DNA of 64,000 bases from Treponema peruense (GCF_016117655.1 NZ_CP064936.1:1054001-1118000); one strand, 5' to 3'. Positions 43,317 to 53,221 are shown, numbered from the stretch's first letter. A program made the numbers and translations. The notes: generated from the letters alone by a model not told the origin.

Positions 43317-45101
43317 ATGGCATTTATCAAACGCCGGGGAACAGATTCGTCGGATGACGGTCAGCAGGATTTTTTTGAAGAGTCCGATGTTCATTCAGAA
43401 GAGGAGCAGTCTGTTCAATCTGCTTCTGAAAACGAAAAAACTTTGACAGCAGAAGAAAGTGAAGAAAAAGCTACGCCGAAGCCAAGAAGAAAAAGAGTCG
43501 TTAAGGCAAAGGCTGTTTCAGAGACCGGTTCTGACGAAAGTGTACAGGCTGCATCTTCAGAACCTGCAGCAGCAGAAACAGAAACCTCTGCAGAAACTTC
43601 TTCTTCAGAAACAAATACTGCTTCGGAACAGACAGAGTTCGGCACGCAGTACCAGAGCAGACCTCGCTATGACGGCAGTCAGAGCCGCCGCTGGAACAAC
43701 AACCGCTATGTAAGCAACCGCCGTTACAATAATCGTGGCGGCAATTACGAAAGAAACCTTCAGTCAAGGCTTGAAGCTGTTCAGGCTGCACAACGCATAG
43801 AAAATCCTGAAGAATATGAGTCAAAGCCCCGTCTTCTTATAAATGATCTGACAAAAATGAGTATGCCGGAACTCAGAAATCTTGGTGTACAGCAGGGAAT
43901 CAGTGCAGATGACATGGCTCCTATGAAAAAACAGGATCTTATTTTTTCTATTCTGCGCGCACATACAGAACACGGCGGTATTATTTTTGCAAGCGGTGCT
44001 CTTGAAATTCTGCCCGACGGATACGGATTCCTCAGAAGTCCGCAGAATTCATATCTTCCTGGCCCTGATGATATTTATATTTCACCAAGCCAGATAAGGC
44101 TGTTCAACCTCAAGACAGGTGATACAATCTATGGTCAGACAAGAAGTCCCAAGGAAGGTGAGCGCTTTTTTGCACTTTTAAGAATAGAGACAGTCAATTT
44201 TGATGATCCGTGTGTTGCCCAGACGCGAATTCCGTTTGAAAACCTTACACCGCTTTATCCGAATGAAAAACTTCGTCTAGAAACGGTTTCAACGGAACTC
44301 AGTACCAGAATAGTTGATCTTTTTGTTCCGATTGGAAAAGGCCAGCGTCTTCTGATTGTTGCTCCACCAAAGGCCGGTAAGACGATTCTTATGCAGAAAA
44401 TTGCCAACGCCATTACAAAAAACAATCCGAATGTTTACCTGATTGTTCTTTTGATTGATGAGCGCCCTGAAGAAGTTACAGAAATGGAACGTTCAATCAA
44501 GGCAGAAGTTATTTCTTCTACTTTTGACGAGCAGGCTACAAGACATGTTCAGGTTGCAGAAATGGTTCTTGAAAAGGCAAAGCGTCTTGTTGAACACAAG
44601 CGTGATGTTGTGATTTTCCTTGATTCAATTACAAGGCTTGCACGTGCCTATAACCAGACTGTTCCTACTTCAGGAAAGGTTTTGAGCGGTGGTGTTGATG
44701 CAAATGCCCTTCATAAACCAAAAAGATTTTTTGGTGCCGCAAGAAATGTAGAAGAGGGCGGTTCACTTACCATTATTTCCACATCTCTTATCGAAACCGG
44801 AAGCCGCATGGACGAGGTTATTTTTGAAGAATTCAAGGGTACGGGAAACAGTGAAATTGATCTTGACAGAAAGCTTGCCGAGCGCCGCCTGTTCCCTGCG
44901 ATAAATATCAAAAAGTCGGGAACACGCAAAGAGGAACTCCTTCTTACTGAAAATGAACTCCAGAAGATGTGGATTCTGCGCAAGGTACTCAATCCTATGG
45001 AAGATGCCGATATTCTTGAACTTATTATGGACAAGATGCGTAAGACAAAGGATAATGAAGCCTTCCTTGCCTCGATGAACCCCGGTTCCGCTGCTGAATA
45101 A
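43317..45101 (+). CDS. rho: Transcription termination factor Rho with long N-terminal extension
   Basis: 594 residues against about 420 in E. coli. The first 170 residues are disordered: an acidic Ser/Glu stretch, a [12 protein letters not shown] patch, then an Arg/Asn/Gly-rich segment ([18 protein letters not shown]). The usual parts follow: [21 protein letters not shown]-binding cold-shock domain with [20 protein letters not shown], Walker [21 protein letters not shown], and [19 protein letters not shown]. Rho terminates transcription by translocating on RNA. Extensions of this kind occur in other bacteria and may alter RNA binding or phase behaviour. GGAG lies eight bases before the ATG. 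Confidence 0.95.
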   Translation: MAFIKRRGTDSSDDGQQDFFEESDVHSEEEQSVQSASENEKTLTAEESEEKATPKPRRKRVVKAKAVSETGSDESVQAASSEPAAAETETSAETSSSETNTASEQTEFGTQYQSRPRYDGSQSRRWNNNRYVSNRRYNNRGGNYERNLQSRLEAVQAAQRIENPEEYESKPRLLINDLTKMSMPELRNLGVQQGISADDMAPMKKQDLIFSILRAHTEHGGIIFASGALEILPDGYGFLRSPQNSYLPGPDDIYISPSQIRLFNLKTGDTIYGQTRSPKEGERFFALLRIETVNFDDPCVAQTRIPFENLTPLYPNEKLRLETVSTELSTRIVDLFVPIGKGQRLLIVAPPKAGKTILMQKIANAITKNNPNVYLIVLLIDERPEEVTEMERSIKAEVISSTFDEQATRHVQVAEMVLEKAKRLVEHKRDVVIFLDSITRLARAYNQTVPTSGKVLSGGVDANALHKPKRFFGAARNVEEGGSLTIISTSLIETGSRMDEVIFEEFKGTGNSEIDLDRKLAERRLFPAINIKKSGTRKEELLLTENELQKMWILRKVLNPMEDADILELIMDKMRKTKDNEAFLASMNPGSAAE

Positions 45102-45133
45102 TGTAGTGTACGGCTCTTTATGGGTCAATGATA

Positions 45134-45162
45134 TTGACTAGATTGAGTGCAGATTATATAAT
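45134..45162 (+). promoter_or_regulatory. Strong rpmE promoter
   Basis: TTGACT (45134-45139), 17-base spacer, consensus TATAAT (45157-45162). The implied leader of about 120 bases has a hairpin with TTTCC/GGAAA arms (about 45221-45238). Confidence 0.78.
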
Positions 45163-45289
45163 AGGCAATAATTTTTATCTTGTGGTATTGATTTGATTGC
45201 TAACGGTAAGGGAATGATAGGATTTCCTTTTGGAAAGAATAGGGCTGACCGGGTTTTCTTCAATATCGGGCAAGAAACAGGAGCATATA

Positions 45290-45499
45290 ATGAAAAAGGG
45301 AATCCACCCAGACTACAAACTGACAAAGATTACTTGCGTTTGCGGTAATGTTATCGAGACACGTTCAACAGTAGAAGACATTCACGTTGAAATTTGTTCT
45401 GCATGCCATCCTTTCTATACAGGAAAGCAGAAGCTTGTTGACACAGCAGGACGTATTGACCGCTTTAACAAGCGCTACGGCATGAAATCTGCTGAGTAG
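45290..45499 (+). CDS. rpmE: 50S ribosomal protein L31
   Basis: 69 residues. [52 protein letters not shown] is the L31 pattern. It is the zinc-binding C+ form, with Cys16, Cys18, Cys36 and Cys39. L31 bridges the two subunits of the ribosome. AGGAG precedes the ATG by seven bases. The rho-rpmE order is common in bacteria. Confidence 0.97.
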   Translation: MKKGIHPDYKLTKITCVCGNVIETRSTVEDIHVEICSACHPFYTGKQKLVDTAGRIDRFNKRYGMKSAE

Positions 45500-45518
45500 T
45501 TCCATTTTATTTGGAAGC

Positions 45519-45560
45519 AACCCGGTGTTTTGAAGGCATCTTCATTGCGCCGGGTTTTTT
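45519..45560 (+). terminator. rpmE terminator
   Basis: AACCCGGTGT pairs with GCGCCGGGTT (two wobbles) followed by T6. Confidence 0.88.
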
Positions 45561-45696
45561 GTTTGCCTTTTATTGACTTTTCTTTAAATTATTTTAAATT
45601 TATATTACTATTTTGTTATGGAAAGCTACAAAAAATCGGTTTACTGGATTTTTAGAGATTCCCTTATCTTAAAATGTTTATTTTCAGGAGGAAGTT

Positions 45697-47157
45697 GTGG
45701 CTGTTAAAAAAATTCCGGTCTTTCTTTGCTGTTTTTTTCTTCTTTTTTCAGAAATTCCCGTCTTTTCACAGGAGGTGGCTTTTGATTCAGAAATACTGAC
45801 TGAAGATGCCGTTGGTGAAAGTGAAACGCCTGTTTTAAAAAAACATCCGCTGGTGGGAATTTCGGGAATGCTTGTGGCTAACGGTGTTATTTCCGGCTGG
45901 AACAGATTTGTTACGCGTTCAAGTTGGGCACAGGTTACTTTGGACGATATTCTAAACTTCCCAAACCGTACCGTATCGTTTGACACTGACTGGTACTGGA
46001 CAAATTTTGTGCTTCATCCTTACCAGGGGGCCCTGTATTATATGGGTGCTAGAAATTCAAACATGAATATGCTGGAGTCTTTTCTTGTTACCTGCGCCGG
46101 TTCTGCAATATGGGAATGGGGATGCGAACTGAATGCCCCTTCTATAAATGATCTGGTTTACACAACAGTCGGTGCTTTTGCCGTCGGTGAAATGCTTTCG
46201 AGACTTTCTGTTGAAGCTGCTGCAAAAAGCGGTTTCTGGAGTGTTGTTATTAACCCTATGCGCCTTTATACTGTTCCGCTTACAGGTGAAAAACCTTCGG
46301 GAACTACGGGGAATCTGCGGTCGCTGTCACTTCTTGCGGGAATGGGGTGTGCTGCGGGTGGCGGTTTTTCGGGCGGGGACTTTGACGACAGTGTTGAAGT
46401 TTTTCCTGCTTTTGGAAGGGCAGAGGCAAATGTAGTTTACGGTAATCCGTTCGCTCTTGAGTCTTCTGTTCCTTACGGCCAGTTTGATCTTAAGGCAGGT
46501 TTTGCTGTCGGGCGCGGTTCGGGAGTCGGTGTAGAAAAACTTGATAAGCTTTTGATGTATGATATTCACATCTTTAGTGACGGAATGTTTTTTTCTTTTG
46601 CTCCTGACTGGGGAGAAAATACTGATACTACCATAGGAATGTCAATGCTTTATGATTTTATGCTGCATTCTTTTATGGAATTTTCGTCTCTGGCTCCGGC
46701 TTTTGCAATAAAGCAGAAAGTTTACCTTGAAGGTGCCGACTTTGGGTGGCAGACACATCTTGGTGCTGTTCTTCTTGGCACAAGCGACTATTATTATCTG
46801 CGCCGCGAAAAAATTCCGACTGACACAAGCCGCGGAACTGTGCGTGATTACGGCTATACATGTGGTGCCGAAGCTGCTGCTGCACTTTCATTCGCAACTC
46901 CTGGAGGCCTTTCTGCCAGCCTTGATCTGCGTGCTTACGGAATGTATAAGTATCCTTTCCAGAAGCAGTGGTGTGATGATACAGGCATAGAACTTTTTGC
47001 ACTGGCTGATCTTTGTGTGGAATATGCCGTATCTGACACAATTTCCATGGGAATTTCCAACACTATTTTTGCAAAGACATGCTTTTTTGACGAAATGCCC
47101 AATGCTTCGTATGCTCTTTATTCCGGAAGCGTATATACAAGAATCCGCTTTATTTAA
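45697..47157 (+). CDS. DUF3943-type predicted outer-membrane protein
   Basis: 486 residues from a GTG start (AGGAGG upstream). A signal peptide (about 1-24, ending VFSQ) precedes a conserved block with SFDTDWYWTNFVLHPYQGALYYMGARN and SFLVTCAGSAIWEWGCE, the DUF3943 hallmark, then about twelve amphipathic beta segments rich in Gly/Tyr/Phe and ending in RIRFI, a terminal aromatic/hydrophobic signature of beta-barrel insertion. It is likely an outer-membrane protein of unknown role. A TTGACT-containing promoter-like stretch lies at 45573. The gene overlaps nothing and ends 14 bases before a convergent methyltransferase. Confidence 0.75.
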   Translation: MAVKKIPVFLCCFFLLFSEIPVFSQEVAFDSEILTEDAVGESETPVLKKHPLVGISGMLVANGVISGWNRFVTRSSWAQVTLDDILNFPNRTVSFDTDWYWTNFVLHPYQGALYYMGARNSNMNMLESFLVTCAGSAIWEWGCELNAPSINDLVYTTVGAFAVGEMLSRLSVEAAAKSGFWSVVINPMRLYTVPLTGEKPSGTTGNLRSLSLLAGMGCAAGGGFSGGDFDDSVEVFPAFGRAEANVVYGNPFALESSVPYGQFDLKAGFAVGRGSGVGVEKLDKLLMYDIHIFSDGMFFSFAPDWGENTDTTIGMSMLYDFMLHSFMEFSSLAPAFAIKQKVYLEGADFGWQTHLGAVLLGTSDYYYLRREKIPTDTSRGTVRDYGYTCGAEAAAALSFATPGGLSASLDLRAYGMYKYPFQKQWCDDTGIELFALADLCVEYAVSDTISMGISNTIFAKTCFFDEMPNASYALYSGSVYTRIRFI

Positions 47158-47171
47158 TGGCTGTGTTTCAG

Positions 47172-48335
47172 TTATTCATGTGTAACTTTTGCCTTGATTT
47201 TCCAGGCGCGGTGAATGCGGCTGTTTCTGTAGTCTTCGGGAACAGTTTTTGAAGTTATGTCTGTTGCTTCGTACAGTTCTGTTCCGTCCTGTGAGGGAAG
47301 AAGTGTGCTGTCGAATTTAAGGCGCCGGCTGTTTGTCGAAAAGTACAGGGTTCCGTCGGGATTGAGTATTCCAAGACATTTTGCTACAAGCGAGATCCAG
47401 TCCCTGTTTATGTCAAGGGTTGTGTCTGTTCTTTTGGAATTGCTGAATGTAGGCGGATCAAGGATTATTATGTCGTAGCGGTTTGTTCCTTCTTTGTTGG
47501 GAACTTCTGCATTTTTCTGGTTCAAAAATCCGACTGCATCCTGTCTGCATACAGGGTATTTTTCTTCGTCAGTGAATCCGTTCAGTTTAAGATTTGATTT
47601 TGCCCATTCAGTGTAGGTTTTGCTCATGTCTACGCTTTCGACACGTTTTGCCCTTCCTTCTGCGGCATATACAGAAAAACTGCCTGTGTAGCAGAAAAGA
47701 TTGAGTACTGTTTTGCCGGCACATTCTGACCTTACTGTGTCTCTGAGCGGCCTGTGGTCAAAGAAAATTCCCGTATCTATGTAGTCGGTGAGGTTTACCT
47801 TAAAGAGCTGCCCCTGTTCCTGTATTGTTCCGCTTATGTGAATCTGCGAGTCAATTTTGTCGTACTGGTCTCTTTTGCCGTTGTCGCTCTGGTGCCTGCG
47901 TGTTTTTGTAATGACATGATCGTGTTCCAGTCCCAGCGTTTTTGCTGCTGCTGCTGCCATTGTTTTGAGCCATTCGTCTTCTTCTGCATCGTCTTTTTCG
48001 TACGGGCGTTCGTAAAGATAAATGTGGGCGTAAGTGCGCTGTGTTTCTTCAAAGATAATCTGTCTTGCTTCAGGTCCGTTTGCGCTTATTGCCGTATTCT
48101 GTTCCATTAAAAAACGCGCGGCTTCCATTTTGTCTGTAATTTCTGCCGGAAGAAAAGTGTATATGTCGCATGCAAGTGGAATTTCTGGTATGTCACGGTC
48201 GTAAAGCCTGTAGCATGTTACTCTTGACCTGCGTGCCCATTTTCTTAACTGCTTGAGGTTTTTGGCCAGTCTGTTTGCGAAAAGTTCTGACTGGTATCTG
48301 TTTTTTTCTTCTGTATTTGCGTTTTGTTCAATCAT
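47172..48335 (-). CDS. RlmK-like 23S rRNA methyltransferase
   Basis: 387 residues. A substrate-binding N-terminal half (SELFANRLAKNLKQLRKWARR, CYRLYDRDIPEIP, FFDHRPLRDTVR) and a Rossmann methyltransferase with TVLNLFCYTGSFSVYAA, VESVDMS and the catalytic IILDPPTFSNSKR. The sequence is similar to the C-terminal half of E. coli RlmL (RlmK), which makes m7G2069 in 23S rRNA, here encoded alone. The N-terminal MIEQNANTEEKN is likely disordered. A ribosome site is not obvious; an upstream hairpin CCCG/CGGG near 48412-48427 belongs to the divergent helicase promoter region. Confidence 0.82.
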   Translation of the reverse strand: MIEQNANTEEKNRYQSELFANRLAKNLKQLRKWARRSRVTCYRLYDRDIPEIPLACDIYTFLPAEITDKMEAARFLMEQNTAISANGPEARQIIFEETQRTYAHIYLYERPYEKDDAEEDEWLKTMAAAAAKTLGLEHDHVITKTRRHQSDNGKRDQYDKIDSQIHISGTIQEQGQLFKVNLTDYIDTGIFFDHRPLRDTVRSECAGKTVLNLFCYTGSFSVYAAEGRAKRVESVDMSKTYTEWAKSNLKLNGFTDEEKYPVCRQDAVGFLNQKNAEVPNKEGTNRYDIIILDPPTFSNSKRTDTTLDINRDWISLVAKCLGILNPDGTLYFSTNSRRLKFDSTLLPSQDGTELYEATDITSKTVPEDYRNSRIHRAWKIKAKVTHE

Positions 48336-48450
48336 TTGTTAATACTATACATTATTTGCGAAAAATAGTACAATGAAAAGAATACTTTTACATAAAAAAT
48401 TGTCGTTTGATCCCGGTTTTGGCGGGAAAATCATATAATGCAGGAATAAA

Positions 48451-50073
48451 ATGAAATTTACAGAATTTTCCTTGAATGAGAATTTGCAAAAGGGAATTGA
48501 GAATGCGGGCTATGTTGAGTGCACGCCGGTTCAGGAACAGGTCCTGAAGTCTTCCCTTGAGGGTCGTGATTTGTATGTTCAGTCACAGACGGGTACTGGA
48601 AAGACAGCGGCTTATCTTGTTTCGGTTATTCAGGAACTTTTGTCCAGACCCGATGTTTCGGGAAGAAAAGCCCTTATTATGGTTCCTACGCGTGAACTTG
48701 CGGTACAGGTTCAGGATGAAGCCGAAAAGCTCTGTTCTGCAAGCGGTCTTGTTTGCGGCAGTTTCTACGGCGGAGTAGGATATGACAGGCAGGTGGCGGC
48801 TCTTAAAAAAGGCGTTGACATTATGATAGGAACCCCGGGCCGTGTAATTGACCTTAACGAAGGCGGCCAGATGGATTTGAGTAGCGTTGCGTTCCTTGTA
48901 ATAGACGAAGCCGACCGCATGTTTGACATGGGCTTTTATCCTGATTTGAGAACTCTTATAAAAGTTATTCCGGCTGCAGAAAAAAGACAGACAATGCTGT
49001 TCAGTGCCACACTCAATTCTTACGTAAAGAATCTTGCCTGGGAATATACACGTGACCCTGCAGAAATTACGATTGCAGCACAGAATATTACTGTTGATGA
49101 AATTGACCAGGAACTTCTTCATGTTTCCAGTGATGACAAAATGAAGCTTTTGCTTGGAATAATTTCTGCAGAAAAACCGGAAAGCTTGATTATTTTCTGC
49201 AATACAAAGCGTACCTGTGAAGTTGTGGCAAAAAGACTGCGCAGAAACGGATATGAAAGTGAGTTTATTATTGGTGATCTTCCGCAGTCAAAGCGTCTTG
49301 CCATCATGGAATCTTTTAAGGCAGGAAAGGTAAAGTGCCTTGTTGCCACCGATGTTGCGGCACGCGGAATTGATGTAAACGATTTGGCCATGGTAATAAA
49401 CTATGATCTTCCCAATGAAGCCGAAAATTATGTTCACAGAATTGGACGCACAGCCCGCGCAGGAAAGTCCGGAAAAGCATATACTTTCTGTTCGGAACAG
49501 GATGTTTATTCACTGCCGGCAATTGAGCGTTATATAGAAAAACAGATTCCGTCACGTGTTGCCGATGAAAGTATGTTCTGTGAAGACAAGAGTGCGGGCG
49601 TCTATATAAAAACCGACTCTTACAGGGAAGAATACAACGACAAGAGTGAATTCGGCCGCCGTCGTCGCTCTGAATATGAAAGATCGGGACGGGGACGCAA
49701 CGGACGCAGAAATTCAGAACGCGGAAGGGGAAAAGGCCGCTATTCTTCAAGAAATGAAGCTTCCAGAAATGAATACAAGCGCGACAGAAGGGTATTCAGC
49801 AACGAAGAAGAGGCAATGCTTGCTTCAATGTCTACCGATGAGCGCATGAAGCTTTACAAAGAAAAATTCGGTGGTGCAAAGTCTGCTGTCCAGAAAAAGA
49901 CAGTCGGCAGTGCAAAGAAAAATGCATCTTCTTACAAAAAGCGCAGTAATTCTGCACCTGCAAAACGTGCAGCACCAAAACACTCACCTGTTTCAGGAAA
50001 AACTGCAGCGTCGGTCAAAAAAGCGGGTCTTTTCTCAAAGATAAAGTCCCTGTTTGGTGGCAAGAATAAATAG
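48451..50073 (+). CDS. DEAD-box RNA helicase
   Basis: 540 residues. All motifs are present: Q motif (FTEFSLNENLQKGIENAGYVECTPVQEQ), SQTGTGKT, PTRELA, GG, TPGR, DEAD (VIDEADRMFDMGF), SAT, and in domain 2 IIFCNTK, VATDVAARGIDV and HRIGRTARAG. A long basic tail (about 390-540) with RRRRSEYERSGRGRNGRR, Lys/Ala-rich repeats and FSKIKSLFGGK probably binds RNA nonspecifically. Such helicases remodel ribosome assembly intermediates or mRNA in the cold. A TATAAT is at about 48436, near a good ribosome site (GCAGGA). Confidence 0.92.
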   Translation: MKFTEFSLNENLQKGIENAGYVECTPVQEQVLKSSLEGRDLYVQSQTGTGKTAAYLVSVIQELLSRPDVSGRKALIMVPTRELAVQVQDEAEKLCSASGLVCGSFYGGVGYDRQVAALKKGVDIMIGTPGRVIDLNEGGQMDLSSVAFLVIDEADRMFDMGFYPDLRTLIKVIPAAEKRQTMLFSATLNSYVKNLAWEYTRDPAEITIAAQNITVDEIDQELLHVSSDDKMKLLLGIISAEKPESLIIFCNTKRTCEVVAKRLRRNGYESEFIIGDLPQSKRLAIMESFKAGKVKCLVATDVAARGIDVNDLAMVINYDLPNEAENYVHRIGRTARAGKSGKAYTFCSEQDVYSLPAIERYIEKQIPSRVADESMFCEDKSAGVYIKTDSYREEYNDKSEFGRRRRSEYERSGRGRNGRRNSERGRGKGRYSSRNEASRNEYKRDRRVFSNEEEAMLASMSTDERMKLYKEKFGGAKSAVQKKTVGSAKKNASSYKKRSNSAPAKRAAPKHSPVSGKTAASVKKAGLFSKIKSLFGGKNK

Positions 50074-50318
50074 TGAACATTTATAGGAGTGAGTATAAAA
50101 AATCCGTCGGAATGTCGTCGGCTTTTTTAACTCAAAGTTTGCGTTGCAAACTTTTTTATTAACTGTACATTCTCACTTCGTTGCGAATGTACATAAATGT
50201 TCATTCCTAAATCTGAAGATTTACTCATGAACATTTATAGGAGTGAGTATAAAAAATCCGCCGGAATGGAGTCGGCTTTTTTAACATATTTACTCATGAA
50301 CATTTATAGGAGTATAAA
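50074..50318. repeat. Intergenic repeat array (copies B and C of the two-hairpin element)
   Basis: The gap holds no gene. It carries three copies of GAACATTTATAGGAGT (about 50075, 50230 and 50298), two copies of module 1 (50097-50129, 50251-50282; related to 12808-12849) and one of module 2 (50134-50157; related to 12850-12873). Between them TGTACATTC/GAATGTACA and AAATGTTCAT/ATGAACATTT inverted repeats form further stems. The third copy of the TATAGGAGT sequence supplies the ribosome site of the ABC-F gene, so the repeat is part of the translation signal. Confidence 0.8.
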
Positions 50319-51959
50319 TTGATTACAGTTTCTGACTTAAGTTTGAAATTCAGTGAAAAACCATTGTTCAAGGATGTAAACTTAAAGTTTATAAAAGGCA
50401 ATTGTTACGGTATTATCGGTGCCAACGGTGCGGGTAAGTCTACTTTCCTAAAGGTTCTTTCAGGTGAACTCGAACACGATACAGGTGAAATAAGCATTAC
50501 TCCGGGTGAACGCATGGCCGTTTTGAGCCAGGACCACTTTAAGTACGATTCTTATTCCGTTAAGGAAACCGTAATGATGGGGTACCCGAAGCTTTACGAA
50601 ATAGGAAAAGAAAAGGACGCAATTTACGAAAAGCCTGATTTTTCTGAAGAAGACGGAATAAAAGCAAGTGAACTCGAAGCTGAATTCGGTGAACTTGGCG
50701 GATATGAGTCCGAAAACCAGATTGAACAGATGCTTTCGGGACTGGGACTTGAAGAAGAGTTTCATGACAAAATGATGTCAGAACTGGATGAAAGTCAGAA
50801 AGTGCGCGTTCTTTTGGCACAGGCTCTGTTCGGAAACCCCGACATTCTTCTTCTTGATGAGCCTACGAACGGTCTTGATCTTGAAAGCATAAGCTGGCTT
50901 GAAGACTTTCTTATGGAATTTGAAAACTGTGTAATTGTTGTAAGCCATGACCGTCACTTCCTTAACGCAGTCTGTACTTATGTCTGTGACATAGATTACG
51001 GAAAGATTACCCAGTTTACCGGTAACTATGACTTCTGGTATCAGATGAGCCAGATTATGCAGCGTCAGGCAAAGGATCAGCAGAAAAAGCGTGAAGACAA
51101 GATGGCAGACCTCAAGGAATTTATTCAGCGTTTTGCCAGCAATGCCTCAAAGTCTAAACAGGCTTCCAGCCGCAAAAAGGTTCTTGAAAAGCTTCAGCTT
51201 GAAGAACTTCCTGTTACAAGCCGTAAATTCCCGTATGTGCATTTCCAGAGCGAACGTTCCATCGGAAACTTTGTTCTTACTGCAGAAAAAATCAATTCAA
51301 AGGATGATGACGGAACAGTTCTTCTTGACAACTTTTCCATTACGGTTCATCCGGGTGAAAAGGTTGCATTTGTCGGAATGGAGCACAATTCAATAACTTC
51401 CTTCTTTGATATAATTTCAGAGCAGAAAAAAGCAGACTCGGGAACAGTTACCTGGGGACAGACTACAAAGCATACGTATATGGGACGTGATAACAGTGCC
51501 TATTTCAATAACGAGCTGAATATAACCGACTGGCTCAAGCAGTATTCCCCTGACCAGGATGATGCCTATGTACGCGGTTTTTTGGGTAGAATGCTTTTTA
51601 CCGGTGATGAAAGCCTTAAGAAAGTAAAGGTTTTGAGCGGAGGTGAAAAAGTCCGCTGTATGCTTTCAAAAATGATGCTCAGCGGTGCGAATGTTCTTGT
51701 ACTTGATGATCCTACAAACCATCTTGATCTTGAATCAATTGAAAGTCTTAACGAAGGTCTTGTAAAGTTTTCAGGAGTTGTGATTTTCTCGAGCCACGAC
51801 CATGAGTTTATTTCTACTATTGCAAACCGTATTGTCGAAATTACACCCAAGGGAATTATTGATCGCATGATGAACTTTGATGATTACCTTAAGGATGAAC
51901 AGGTTAAGGCTTTGCGTAAGGAATATTACGCCGGAACCGACAAAAAGATAAGATTCTAA
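50319..51959 (+). CDS. ABC-F ATPase with one degenerate ATP site
   Basis: 546 residues from a TTG start. Two ABC domains with no membrane segment. Domain 1: Walker A GANGAGKST (34-42), Walker B ILLLDEPTNGLD (D180, E181), but signature SELDESQK (154-161) instead of LSGGQ. Domain 2: LSGGEKVR signature (439-446), but Walker A GMEHNSIT (353-360) with no Lys-Ser/Thr, and Walker B VLDDPTNHLD (D463, D464, Asp replacing the catalytic Glu). Because each ATP site combines Walker motifs of one domain with the signature of the other, one site is canonical and the other is degenerate on both faces. A 60-residue linker (250-310) is rich in Lys/Gln. ABC-F proteins act on the ribosome; this one is closest in style to YbiT. 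Confidence 0.88.
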   Translation: MITVSDLSLKFSEKPLFKDVNLKFIKGNCYGIIGANGAGKSTFLKVLSGELEHDTGEISITPGERMAVLSQDHFKYDSYSVKETVMMGYPKLYEIGKEKDAIYEKPDFSEEDGIKASELEAEFGELGGYESENQIEQMLSGLGLEEEFHDKMMSELDESQKVRVLLAQALFGNPDILLLDEPTNGLDLESISWLEDFLMEFENCVIVVSHDRHFLNAVCTYVCDIDYGKITQFTGNYDFWYQMSQIMQRQAKDQQKKREDKMADLKEFIQRFASNASKSKQASSRKKVLEKLQLEELPVTSRKFPYVHFQSERSIGNFVLTAEKINSKDDDGTVLLDNFSITVHPGEKVAFVGMEHNSITSFFDIISEQKKADSGTVTWGQTTKHTYMGRDNSAYFNNELNITDWLKQYSPDQDDAYVRGFLGRMLFTGDESLKKVKVLSGGEKVRCMLSKMMLSGANVLVLDDPTNHLDLESIESLNEGLVKFSGVVIFSSHDHEFISTIANRIVEITPKGIIDRMMNFDDYLKDEQVKALRKEYYAGTDKKIRF

Positions 51960-51966
51960 TTTATTG

Positions 51967-52003
51967 AAAAAGGGCAGGCTCTGTACCGAAGTCTGCCCTT
52001 TGT
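51967..52003. terminator. Bidirectional terminator
   Basis: AAAGGGCAG and CTGCCCTTT arms around 18 bases. It lies between the converging ABC-F and LD-carboxypeptidase genes; the minus-strand side has T5. Confidence 0.82.
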
Positions 52004-52010
52004 GTAAAAC

Positions 52011-53072
52011 TCAGAATGCGCCGTTCATGTCTATGCGGATTTTGTTGCCACATACAGTTACATGGGCGGCACTTCCCATTATAACGGGCATGGACGGGCT
52101 TACGTGGCCTATATCTGCATCTGCAATAACAGGAACACCGAATTCCGAAAGAATGTCTGTAACGGCGTTGTACTGGTCTACACCCATTATTGTCTGTCCT
52201 AAAGCGGCAAGCGGCCTTCCTATAATAAAGCCCGAAGCTTTTTCAAACCACCCGCACTGTGCAAGATGCCAGACGCTTCTTCTTATATCCATGGGATTTA
52301 AATCGCAGGCTTCCAGAATCCATATTATTTTGTCTGCATCACGGTTGAATTCTTTCATGCAGTCAAATTTTGTTCCTGTAAGATTTGCCAGAACGTCCAG
52401 GCAGCCTCCGAGAAGAATGCCTTGTATTTCTGCGCTGTCCTTTGTTTCTTTAAGTGTACCGGATTGGGGAGTAAATGTTTTCAGAACCTTTTTTTCTGTA
52501 AGAACATATTTGGAAAGGGGATTTTCATTTTTTGCCTCTGTTCCTTTTTCGGGCAGCTGGAACATATCATAGCCTTCTACATACATTTTTGTTCCTTCCA
52601 GAAGTGCGAGTGCGTCATTTTCACTTTGTTCCCACGGTTTTCCAAAACCTGTTATATTCTGGCCGTAAATGGCTGCCGTTCTGCACTTTGTTACAAGCGG
52701 GAAAATAAAATTCGTGTTGTCGGAATAGCCCATGAACCATTTTGGAGGAGCTTTTGCTATTTTGTCAAAATCAATAAAGCCTGCTGTTTCACACATTAGT
52801 TCGCCGCCGCCGGCAGAAATAAGTGCCGAAGTTTCTGGGCTGCAGTAGAAGTCTGTAAGTTCTTTTGCGGCATCCTCTGGGTTTGTACTTATACCTTTGC
52901 CGTCGCTTTTGTAAACGCAGTTGCCGGTTTTTAAAGTGTATCCGGCGGCGGCGAATTGTTTCTGTGCTTCACCAAGCCTTGTTATATAAGGTTCTGTCGT
53001 GCACCCGAAGGAAGGAGCCGGAATTCCGATAGTTGAGTGTTTTTTAAGAAAAGGGGGAATGCGTATATTCAT
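52011..53072 (-). CDS. LD-carboxypeptidase family (S66) peptidase
   Basis: 353 residues from the ATG at 53072. S66 marks: TIGIPAPSF, SALISAGGGELMCE, FMGYSDNTNF with nucleophile Ser, IQGILLGGCLDVLANL, IIWILEACDLNP (Glu) and VIADADIGHVSPSMPV (His). Such enzymes remove D-alanine from murein tetrapeptides in the cytoplasm or cleave microcin-like substrates. A frame to 53189 would run through a terminator and tRNA-Pro, so it is rejected. The start lacks a strong ribosome site. Confidence 0.85.
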   Translation of the reverse strand: MNIRIPPFLKKHSTIGIPAPSFGCTTEPYITRLGEAQKQFAAAGYTLKTGNCVYKSDGKGISTNPEDAAKELTDFYCSPETSALISAGGGELMCETAGFIDFDKIAKAPPKWFMGYSDNTNFIFPLVTKCRTAAIYGQNITGFGKPWEQSENDALALLEGTKMYVEGYDMFQLPEKGTEAKNENPLSKYVLTEKKVLKTFTPQSGTLKETKDSAEIQGILLGGCLDVLANLTGTKFDCMKEFNRDADKIIWILEACDLNPMDIRRSVWHLAQCGWFEKASGFIIGRPLAALGQTIMGVDQYNAVTDILSEFGVPVIADADIGHVSPSMPVIMGSAAHVTVCGNKIRIDMNGAF

Positions 53073-53113
53073 TTTTTGTCCGAAAAGTTTTTCTGGTAAG
53101 TACTCTGTATAAA

Positions 53114-53145
53114 TAAAAAAAAGGATTCCCTTAACGAGAATCCTT
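53114..53145 (-). terminator. Terminator of the tRNA operon
   Basis: Minus strand AAGGATTCTC/GGGAATCCTT hairpin with a GTTAA-like loop, then a T run; it begins four bases after tRNA-Pro. Confidence 0.87.
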
Positions 53146-53148
53146 GAG

Positions 53149-53221
<73 letters not shown>

